Positions 52,231 through 58,307 of a stretch of DNA of 58,307 nucleotides are shown one piece after another. A program made the translations under genes and the position numbers. The DNA is from Clostridia bacterium (lineage in GTDB: Bacteria; Bacillota; Clostridia; Oscillospirales; CAG-272). The stretch is from the NCBI GenBank assembly GCA_017520505.1, contig JAFXFN010000003.1:1-58307 (forward strand), read 5' to 3'. The notes under the pieces were generated by a model, which was not told the origin of the DNA, ran no database searches, and worked only from the letters and a program-made list of their open reading frames with translations. Position 1 is the stretch's first letter; the number at the start of each line of letters is the position of its first letter.

Positions 52231-53733
52231 TTATTTACCGTTTTTGTTTTTTACAGTTTTATGCTCCGACTCAATGATTTCGCCTGTCGTAGCATTGATT
52301 TCATATTCATACTTTTCGTTTGCTGTTTTCAATGTTATTTCATAAACAACTATGCCGTCATCATCGTCGAGCCTTGCCTTTTTGTGTATAAGGTCATTTT
52401 CTGACAGCTTGCTGTCCGCAACAGCTATTTCAAGCGCTTTGTCATTGCCGATGTAGCTGTCCTGAACGAGTGCTCCGTCGTGCTTGCCGTGTCCGCCGTT
52501 TGCGTTCTCGCCCTTGTTTATGCTCTTGGCGGAATTTGACAGAATCTCACCTGTTTTTGTGTCTATTTCGTACTCATATTTTTTGCTGTCTGTCTTCAAT
52601 GTCACGTCGTAAACGTAAACACCGTCATCCTCGTCAAGCTTGACCTTGAAATCAACAATTTCCGCTGTATCAGCCTTTGCAAGCTCCGTCTTTGCAATAT
52701 TGAGCGCCTCGTCCTCACCTATGAAAGATGATGTGTCAACGCTCGGCTTTTTGCCGTCGCCTTCATCATCGTCTTTTTCTATTTCAGAGTCAAGTATCTC
52801 GCCTGTTGTTGCGTGTATTTCGTATTCGTATTCAACACCGTCAACGGTGAATTCGACCTCGTAGACCATAACCTTATGCTCACAGTCCATCTTCACCTTG
52901 AGCTCTGTCACGTTTTCCTCTGTGACACCTGCCTCTGCAAATGCGGAAAGCTTTGCCGCATCAGCCGTTATATACGTTGCGTCGCTTGCATGACCCTTGC
53001 ATTTTACCTCGTCAAGCTCAATTTTGTTTTGCTGTATGAGCAGATTGAGGTCATTCATCGGAAGACCTGCAAGCTTGTCGGGGGTAAGAAGGCTGTCCTT
53101 TTCCATTATCTTTTTTATCAGCTTTGCTTTTCCGTGGGAAATGCCGTATTCATCGGCGAGAGCCTTTGCGGAGTCCTCATTTTCGGACAGCGACTGAGTA
53201 ATTACAGCACCCTTGCCGTGCTTTTCGCCCATACATTTGTATGCGGAGTCGAGCAGCTTGTCGGAAAGTGCATCTGCCTGCTTTTTGTCCTTGTTTTTTA
53301 CGGATATAAGCACGGAATTTTTATCCGAATCGATATATCCCTTGTCTGCCATTTCGGAAAGCAGAACCTCGACCGCCGCCTCGGCGGTCATACCGATAAC
53401 GTCGGAATCCTTCAGGATTTCCGCACCGTCATCATTTACCGCTTTCAAGGATACGACCTTTTCCTTTTTGTTGAGCTGCAGCTCAACGCTCGGATTTACG
53501 TCGATTGAAACGACTGAATCAACCGCATTTGAATTTGTGTGCATAATTACGCCGAACACCGCACCGAAAATAATGGCAAACGATGCCGCAAGTGCGACCA
53601 CAGGCAATATTTTTCTTTTTTTATCCATAGGTTTGTACCCGTTCCTTTCTTTGCAGGAGGACAGAATCCCGTCAAGTACGTCGGGGGTTGATGACTCTAT
53701 TTCCTTTTTCAGTCTTTCTTCTATGTTTTTCAT
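52231..53733 (-). CDS. RsgI-like anti-sigma membrane protein with three PepSY repeats
   Basis: 500 residues. A short cytoplasmic part (1-41), one membrane helix (about 42-64), then an extracytoplasmic RsgI-like segment (about 70-175) with SIDVNPSVELQLNKKEKVVS. A helical linker precedes three PepSY domains at about 254-315, 338-398 and 428-488, each ending YEYEI.A.TGEI. Acidic loops (DDDEGDG, DEDDG, DDDDG) suggest calcium binding. It follows the ECF sigma gene with a 1-bp gap and GGAGG, so it is probably the sigma's membrane-bound inhibitor. No classical zinc anti-sigma motif is present. Confidence 0.8.
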   Translation of the reverse strand: MKNIEERLKKEIESSTPDVLDGILSSCKERNGYKPMDKKRKILPVVALAASFAIIFGAVFGVIMHTNSNAVDSVVSIDVNPSVELQLNKKEKVVSLKAVNDDGAEILKDSDVIGMTAEAAVEVLLSEMADKGYIDSDKNSVLISVKNKDKKQADALSDKLLDSAYKCMGEKHGKGAVITQSLSENEDSAKALADEYGISHGKAKLIKKIMEKDSLLTPDKLAGLPMNDLNLLIQQNKIELDEVKCKGHASDATYITADAAKLSAFAEAGVTEENVTELKVKMDCEHKVMVYEVEFTVDGVEYEYEIHATTGEILDSEIEKDDDEGDGKKPSVDTSSFIGEDEALNIAKTELAKADTAEIVDFKVKLDEDDGVYVYDVTLKTDSKKYEYEIDTKTGEILSNSAKSINKGENANGGHGKHDGALVQDSYIGNDKALEIAVADSKLSENDLIHKKARLDDDDGIVVYEITLKTANEKYEYEINATTGEIIESEHKTVKNKNGK

Positions 53734-53734
53734 C

Positions 53735-54313
53735 TCATTCCTCCAGAATTTTTTGAAGCTTTTTTATCGATCGGTTGTATTTTGAAAGCACCGTTGCAAG
53801 AGGCATACCGAGAAGCCTTGCGATCTCTCTGTGCTTCAGCCCCGTGACGGCGTGCAGAGTGATTATCTGCCTTTCGTCATCTGACAGCTTCAGCATAGCC
53901 TCGGTTACTGAAAGCTGTTCGTCCGTGCTGTAGGAAAAATCGTCAGTAAATGAACGCTCACTTTCATCATCGGGCGATGTATCCTCACGGCTTTTTTTGC
54001 GAAGCAGCATATAAGAGAGATTTTTCGTTATCTCCAGCATCCACGCCATCGGATTTCCCGAGGGCTTATACGTGTGTGCATAATTGTATATTCTTATATA
54101 CGTATCCTGCAAAACATCCTCCGCATCGTGGGTGTTTTTCAAAACAGACAAGGCAAAGCCGTAGACCGCCCCCTTTGTTTGCTCATAAAGGCTTGCAAGT
54201 GCCTCCGTGTCGCCCTCGGCGGTTCTTGCAATATATGACTCAAGCAGTGGGGATTTTTCGGTTTTTGTATGTTCGTTTTCTTTCGGCGACGAAATAATAG
54301 CGAAATACAGCAT
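53735..54313 (-). CDS. ECF-type sigma-70 family RNA polymerase sigma factor
   Basis: 192 residues from the ATG at 54313; GGAGG lies 8 nt upstream and the earlier TTG is part of that site. Region 2: YGFALSVLKNTHDAEDVLQDTYIRIY; region 4: LSDDERQIITLHAVTGLKHREIARLLG and the recognition helix PLATVLSKYNRSIKKLQ. It directs polymerase to stress-type promoters. Paired with the RsgI-like membrane protein, so extracellular conditions are probably sensed. Confidence 0.9.
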   Translation of the reverse strand: MLYFAIISSPKENEHTKTEKSPLLESYIARTAEGDTEALASLYEQTKGAVYGFALSVLKNTHDAEDVLQDTYIRIYNYAHTYKPSGNPMAWMLEITKNLSYMLLRKKSREDTSPDDESERSFTDDFSYSTDEQLSVTEAMLKLSDDERQIITLHAVTGLKHREIARLLGMPLATVLSKYNRSIKKLQKILEE

Positions 54314-54443
54314 AACTTTTTCCTCCGTCAACAATTAAATGCATAAACCGTTTATTTTATTGCACACAAACAAAATATTTTTTTAATTTTACGATTTTTT
54401 TCTCTCACAGTCAACTGTATTTTTAAAATTTACATTCAAAATA

Positions 54444-54472
54444 TTGAAAAAATAAAATTTTTATGGTAAACT
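54444..54472 (+). promoter_or_regulatory. Promoter of metA
   Basis: TTGAAA (54444-54449), 17-nt spacer, TAAACT (54467-54472), then AAAGGAGG and the ATG at 54504. No SAM riboswitch or T-box fits in the remaining space. Confidence 0.65.
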
Positions 54473-54503
54473 GTTAAAACTGCATATTTTAAAGGAGGTT
54501 ATT

Positions 54504-55418
54504 ATGCCTATAAAAATACCCGACGGGCTTCCTGCGGCGGAGATACTGAGAAACGAGAATATATTTGTAATGAACAAGCTCCGTGCCGAAACACAGGATA
54601 TACGTCCTTTGCAGATTGCGGTGCTTAACCTTATGCCTACAAAGGAAGTGACCGAAACACAGCTTGTCCGTTTGCTTTCCAACACGTCCTTGCAGGTAGA
54701 GCTTACGCTTGTCCGTGTTGACAGACACGTGTCAAAGAATTACTCCGAGGAGCACATGGGGCTTTTCTATGCCGATTTTGACGATATATGCCACCGCAAA
54801 TTCGACGGACTTATCGTAACGGGCGCACCCGTTGAAAACCTTGACTTCAAGGACGTCAACTATTGGGAAGCGCTTTGCAGGATATTCAAATGGGCGGAAA
54901 AGAACGTCTGCTCGACCATTTTCATCTGCTGGGCGGCACAGGCGGCGCTTTACTATTACTACGGAATAAACAAATACCCGCTTGAGAAAAAGGCGTTCGG
55001 TATTTTCGAGCATACCGTACATTCTCCGAAGCACCCCATTGTCAGAGGCTTTGACGAAACGTTTTTAGCTCCTCATTCACGCCATACGGCGATAAATGAG
55101 CACGAGCTGGAGGCGGCATTCAATCTCAACGTTCTTGCATCCTCAGACAAGGTCGGCGCATATCTCATAACAGACGATGCAAAGAGCAGATTTTTCATCA
55201 CGGGACATTGCGAATACGATTATAACACGCTTTCCCTTGAGTATTTCAGAGATAAAAACAAGGGGCTCGACATCGATATCCCCTATAATTATTTCCCTGA
55301 TGATAATCCCGAAAAAAGACCGCCGAACAAATGGCGCTCGCACGCAAATCTGCTTTTCTCCAACTGGCTTAACTTCTTCGTTTATCAGCGTACACCGTTT
55401 GACCTTGACACGCTTTAA
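54504..55418 (+). CDS. metA: Homoserine O-acetyltransferase (MetA type)
   Basis: 304 residues. Catalytic Cys142 (IFICWAAQA), His235 and Glu237 (FITGHCEYD) are all in place. Residue 111 is Glu (GAPVENL), the choice linked in this family to acetyl-CoA rather than succinyl-CoA use. It makes O-acetylhomoserine for methionine synthesis. AAAGGAGG precedes the ATG; a terminator follows. Divergent from the ECF operon. Confidence 0.93.
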   Translation: MPIKIPDGLPAAEILRNENIFVMNKLRAETQDIRPLQIAVLNLMPTKEVTETQLVRLLSNTSLQVELTLVRVDRHVSKNYSEEHMGLFYADFDDICHRKFDGLIVTGAPVENLDFKDVNYWEALCRIFKWAEKNVCSTIFICWAAQAALYYYYGINKYPLEKKAFGIFEHTVHSPKHPIVRGFDETFLAPHSRHTAINEHELEAAFNLNVLASSDKVGAYLITDDAKSRFFITGHCEYDYNTLSLEYFRDKNKGLDIDIPYNYFPDDNPEKRPPNKWRSHANLLFSNWLNFFVYQRTPFDLDTL

Positions 55419-55428
55419 AAATAATATC

Positions 55429-55460
55429 GGGGGTGGTTCGACAAGAGAACCGCCCCCTTT
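55429..55460 (+). terminator. Terminator of metA
   Basis: GGGGGTGGTTC...GAACCGCCCCC followed by TTTG, 10 bp after the stop. Confidence 0.8.
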
Positions 55461-55464
55461 GTCA

Positions 55465-55754
55465 TACAACACCACGTTGAATACAACAAACAAAAATGGA
55501 ATTTTTCCCGATTATCCGTAGGGGCGAGCATCGCTCGTCCGCATCGAACGGTAGATAATAGATAATAGAGATTAGATAAGAGATAATAGATATTTTGTAT
55601 GGGCGGATTCCATATCCGCCCGTCCGTATAAAATGAACGGGAATGGATTTGAAACGGGAGATTCGTGAATCTCCCCTACAACACCACGTCCGTATAAAAC
55701 GAACAAAAACGGGTTTGAAACGGACCGCTTTTAACTTTAAACTTTCAACTCTAT
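55465..55754. repeat. Repeat-filled gap between metA and yigZ
   Basis: Contains GGGGCGAGCATCGCTCGTCC, a run of GATAATAGATAATAG units (55552-55596), GGCGGATTCCATATCCGCC, two CGTCCGTATAAAA.GAAC units (about 55620 and 55686), and GGGAGATTCGTGAATCTCCC. Its last part, 55728-55775, is copy 2 of the rlmH/yigZ repeat. No gene. Confidence 0.75.
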
Positions 55755-56387
55755 TTATGATACCCCGTCTGCGCCAAAGCGTTCGCCTGTGACTTCAATG
55801 GAAGCACGGTCGGCTGTCAGCTCTGTGACGGTTTTTTTTATGCTTTCGTAAACATCGTGCACGGCGGAGCAGTAAAGCGTGACATTTGCCGAAAAATCGG
55901 TATTGTCAAGATTATACTTGAACGATTGAAGTGCGTGCTTTATTCTGTCGTGGTCACGGAAGGAGCAGGTTATTTTAAACTCTGTCAGATTTTTCATCAC
56001 GGCAATACCTGCGGCATTTATCGCATCGGATGCCGCCTTTGTATATGCCCTTGCAAGTCCGCCCGTGCCGAGCAAAATACCGCCGAAATACCGTGTCACA
56101 ACGATAACGGCATCGGTAATATCGCTTTTTTTCAGCACCTCAAGCACCATTGAGCCTGCCGTGCCCTTCGGTTCACCGTCCTCGGTGAATCTTATGATGT
56201 TATTTTCACGGACAACGTACGCATACACGTTATGGCGTGCTGTGGAATGCTTTTTCTTTATCTCCGCAATGAATTCCAGCGCTTCTTCCTCTGTTTGCAC
56301 GGGCATTGCAGAGCCGATAAATTCGGATTTTTTCTCTGTGAACGATGCTTCGCCGATGTCCTTCAGTGTTGTATATCCGTCTTTCAT
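55755..56387 (-). CDS. YigZ/IMPACT-family protein
   Basis: 210 residues. KKSEFIG (near 19-25), KKHSTARHNVYAYV, RFTEDGEPKGTAG and VTRYFGGILLGTGGLARAY are the family signatures. The fold resembles part of the translation regulator IMPACT; the bacterial function is unclear. It starts 1 bp after the hflX stop. The end GADGVS is encoded inside a block copied from the end of rlmH, so the natural C-terminus may have been replaced. Confidence 0.9.
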   Translation of the reverse strand: MKDGYTTLKDIGEASFTEKKSEFIGSAMPVQTEEEALEFIAEIKKKHSTARHNVYAYVVRENNIIRFTEDGEPKGTAGSMVLEVLKKSDITDAVIVVTRYFGGILLGTGGLARAYTKAASDAINAAGIAVMKNLTEFKITCSFRDHDRIKHALQSFKYNLDNTDFSANVTLYCSAVHDVYESIKKTVTELTADRASIEVTGERFGADGVS

Positions 56388-56388
56388 A

Positions 56389-57660
56389 TCACTTCAACGC
56401 TTTATTTATAAAGCCCTTTGTTTTTTTGTCGACCACAGCGGTCACGACCGTTCCCTCGGCTGTATAATCACAGTCGAGAACGTTTGCGTTTGCGTAAAGG
56501 TAGTTGAGCAAATCGCCTCTTGACGGCGGAAGCGTGAACACTTCCTTTGTTTTGCCCTCGCTCACCACCGCTTCCATCGCTTCTTTTAGGCTTTCGATGC
56601 CGTCGCCCGTCTTTGCGCTTATAGTAACGTACGTGCTGTCGGCAGGTGCGCACGGACGGAATTCCTCGCACGCATTGTCCATTTTGTTGAATACGTAAAT
56701 CACGGGCTTTGAGCCTGCTTCAAGGTCGCCCAAAAGCTCCTGAGTGACGGCTATCTGATTTTTATATTCCGGGTCGGATGCATCAACTATAAGCAATAAA
56801 GCATCACAGTAAGCCACCTCGTCAAGCGTTGAACGGAACGCCTTGACAAGATGCGTCGGCAGATTTCTGATAAATCCGACCGTGTCGGTCAAAAGTATCT
56901 CCTCACCCGACGGAAGCTCAAACTTCCTTGTTGTCGGGTCAAGCGTTGCAAAAAGCTTGTTTTCAGCCAGAATTCCCGCATCCGTAAGAAAATTCAAAAG
57001 TGTTGACTTGCCTGCATTCGTGTACCCTGCAATAGCAAGCTTGAAGATACCCGAACGGTCACGCTGACGGCGCATTGTGCTTCTGTTCTTGCGAAGCTCC
57101 TCTGCTTGTGCTTCAAGGGCTGCAATTCTGTGCTTCAAATGACGCTTGTCGGATTCAAGCTTTGATTCGCCGGGGCCTCTCGTGCCGATACCGCCGCCAA
57201 GACGTGAAAGCTCAGCACCCTTACCCGAAAGACGGGGAATCGTGTATTTGAGCTGTGCCAGCTCGACCTGCAGCTTACCCTCGCCGCTTACGGCGTGGAG
57301 TGCAAAAATGTCAAGAATAAGCATCGTGCGGTCGATAACACGCACGTTTTCAAGCTCTTTTTCAAGGTTTCTTATCTGTGAGGGGGAAAGCTCTCTGTCA
57401 AAAACGACAAGCGGAATTTCGTTATTTTCGCATATTTCCTTAAGCTCCTCGACCTTTCCCTCGCCGATGTACGTGCGTACGTCGGGGGTTTCACGGGACT
57501 GTGTCATTACACCGTAGACCTCACCGCCCGCAGTCTTTAAAAGCTGTTCAAGCTCGCCGAGGCTCGCTTCGTTTTCACGTTCGTCCTCGCCCTTTAAAAA
57601 GACGGAAACGAGCACCGCCTTAGGCGATTCCTCTTTTTTGAATATATTTTCTTCTGCCAT
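56389..57660 (-). CDS. hflX: GTPase HflX
   Basis: 423 residues from the ATG at 57660 (AAGGAG upstream). N-domain with LSPSQIRNLEKEL and LGGGIGTRGPGESKLE; P-loop AIAGYTNAGKST (about 209-220), switch II DTVGFI, and FNKMD. It binds the 50S subunit and rescues or splits stalled ribosomes. A short C-terminal domain ends KKTKGFINKALK. Operon with yigZ; rpmE is upstream behind a terminator. Confidence 0.95.
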   Translation of the reverse strand: MAEENIFKKEESPKAVLVSVFLKGEDERENEASLGELEQLLKTAGGEVYGVMTQSRETPDVRTYIGEGKVEELKEICENNEIPLVVFDRELSPSQIRNLEKELENVRVIDRTMLILDIFALHAVSGEGKLQVELAQLKYTIPRLSGKGAELSRLGGGIGTRGPGESKLESDKRHLKHRIAALEAQAEELRKNRSTMRRQRDRSGIFKLAIAGYTNAGKSTLLNFLTDAGILAENKLFATLDPTTRKFELPSGEEILLTDTVGFIRNLPTHLVKAFRSTLDEVAYCDALLLIVDASDPEYKNQIAVTQELLGDLEAGSKPVIYVFNKMDNACEEFRPCAPADSTYVTISAKTGDGIESLKEAMEAVVSEGKTKEVFTLPPSRGDLLNYLYANANVLDCDYTAEGTVVTAVVDKKTKGFINKALK

Positions 57661-57669
57661 AAAACTCCT

Positions 57670-57713
57670 TAAAAACACAAAAGGACAAGTGCGGTTGATA
57701 CCGTACCTGTCCG
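57670..57713 (-). terminator. Terminator of rpmE
   Basis: On the minus strand GGACAGGTACGGT...ACCGCACTTGTCC with a 4-nt loop and a TTTTGTGTTTTT tail, 20 bp after the rpmE stop. Confidence 0.8.
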
Positions 57714-57733
57714 TAAGTGACTAAACTTATGCC

Positions 57734-57940
57734 TTATTTGCTTGCTGCATTCAGACGCTTCTTGAACTTATCTACACGTCCGCCCGCATCGACAAACTTC
57801 TGCTTGCCGGTGAAAAAGGGATGGCACTTGGAGCAAATTTCAACACGAAGGTCGCCCTTTGTGGATCTTGTAACGACTGTTTCTCCGCAGGCACACTTTA
57901 TTGTGACTTCCTTGTATTCGGGATGTATTCCTTCCTTCAT
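57734..57940 (-). CDS. rpmE: 50S ribosomal protein L31
   Basis: 68 residues from the ATG at 57940 (GAGGGTG upstream); a longer frame exists but includes the promoter. [30 protein letters not shown] are typical. The cysteines CAC and CSKC make it the zinc-binding form. Confidence 0.97.
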   Translation of the reverse strand: MKEGIHPEYKEVTIKCACGETVVTRSTKGDLRVEICSKCHPFFTGKQKFVDAGGRVDKFKKRLNAASK

Positions 57941-57976
57941 TTTCTTCACCCTCTCTGTGTAATTCATGCAAAATGC

Positions 57977-58005
57977 ATTATAGCACAACAATTTCAACTT
58001 TGCAA
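57977..58005 (-). promoter_or_regulatory. Promoter of rpmE
   Basis: On the minus strand TTGCAA (58000-58005), 17-nt spacer, perfect TATAAT (57977-57982). Confidence 0.8.
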
Positions 58006-58049
58006 GGGGTTTGGGGAATTATTTTTTAAAAATTGTAAAAAAAATGTGA

Positions 58050-58164
58050 AGATGCCGCAAAGCTCACCCGATGAAATGAACGAAAACGGGGTTAAAACGG
58101 CGGGAGCAAGCCCCCGCCCTACAACACCACCCCGAATTAAACGCCGTTTTTGTAGGGGCGAGCA
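58050..58164. repeat. Dispersed repeat modules at the right edge
   Basis: AATGAACGAAAACGGGG, GGCGGGAGCAAGCCCCCGCC, TACAACACCACCCCG and GTAGGGGCGAGCATTG resemble modules at 55.5-55.7 kb and 18.8 kb. No gene. Confidence 0.6.
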
Positions 58165-58307
58165 TTGTGTCAAGGGCAACATCATTTACAATTTGTGAAG
58201 ACACATGGTTTACAACTTTCCGACCAATAATTTTGAAGCGAAAGCGAAGCTGTAGTGAAAAATTATTGGTCTAATCACCATGATTGCCGGGGATCATTTT
58301 GAATTAA
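58165..58307. mobile_element. Possible end of an insertion sequence running past the window
   Basis: The sequence changes character at about 58165. There are two related TTTACAA units (ATTTACAATTTGTG, GTTTACAACTTTCC) and a perfect 13-bp inverted repeat GACCAATAATTTT (58222-58234) / AAAATTATTGGTC (58259-58271). The layout is like the terminal region of IS21-type elements in gut Firmicutes. No transposase is in the window, so this is tentative. Confidence 0.4.

Noticed and set aside
54314..54503. Possible SAM riboswitch or T-box upstream of metA
   Set aside because: The space is short and A/T-rich, with a simple promoter; no conserved SAM core or T-box sequence seen.
1..58307. tRNA or rRNA genes
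   Set aside because: Gaps were read for cloverleaf-like stems with CCA-type ends and for 16S/23S motifs; none was recognised, though a tRNA search program was not available.

Overview
The window looks like a chromosomal segment of a spore-forming, Gram-positive Clostridia-type bacterium, probably a gut or rumen member of the Oscillospirales/Christensenellales sort. The evidence is spoIIP and a CotF-like spore coat protein, Gram-positive wall-polymer genes (TagD- and TagF-like, YfhO), a T-box leader, AGGAGG-type ribosome sites with TTGACA/TATAAT promoters, and a secreted enzyme carrying a dockerin. The lineage is an inference; no rRNA or tRNA gene is present to test it.

Layout. 1-2.6 kb: 5' end of valS (minus) with a T-box leader about 400 bp upstream, then a PadR / HAAS / DUF4097 operon. 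2.7-10.4 kb: sodium symporter, dockerin-tagged secreted phosphoesterase, XRE regulator, and a zinc-ribbon/SPFH pair. 10.7-21.3 kb: DUF3810 protease-like protein, RluA-type pseudouridine synthase, ilvE, then an SGNH hydrolase / YfhO / dusB operon and an mnmG / rbfA operon. 21.4-24.8 kb: spore coat protein, a second PadR / HAAS-like membrane protein pair, and an M19 dipeptidase. 24.8-30.8 kb: two tandem secreted GH99-like paralogues of about 1000 residues. 31-33.9 kb: murA between two long direct repeats. 34-39 kb: an MBL hydrolase / gltX / glnS / pssA operon, then a decayed REP-associated (RAYT) transposase. 39.3-45 kb: glycosyltransferases, trmL, hisK, pncC, rlmH. 45-50.3 kb: wall-polymer genes with NAGPA, tagD, a tagF-like gene, and GT2 and GT4 genes. 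50.4-58.3 kb: spoIIP, an ECF sigma factor with an RsgI/PepSY membrane partner, metA, yigZ, hflX, rpmE, and a possible insertion-sequence end at the right border.

Genes mostly form tight co-directional operons with 4-14 bp overlaps. Translation and RNA modification dominate the housekeeping part (valS, glnS, gltX, dusB, mnmG, rluA, trmL, rlmH, rbfA, rpmE, hflX). A second theme is the cell envelope (murA, YfhO, TagD/TagF, pssA, several glycosyltransferases).

The most unusual feature is between the genes. Almost every gap over 300 bp is filled with a modular set of palindromic repeats (GTAGTTCG palindromes, GTAGTTGA palindromes, short hairpin arrays, GC-rich clamps, ATTATCTATT strings). They are reshuffled from gap to gap, one pair brackets murA, and another brackets the second PadR unit. 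A RAYT relic at 38.9 kb is a plausible former mobiliser of some of these. No CRISPR array, tRNA, rRNA or intact transposase was seen.
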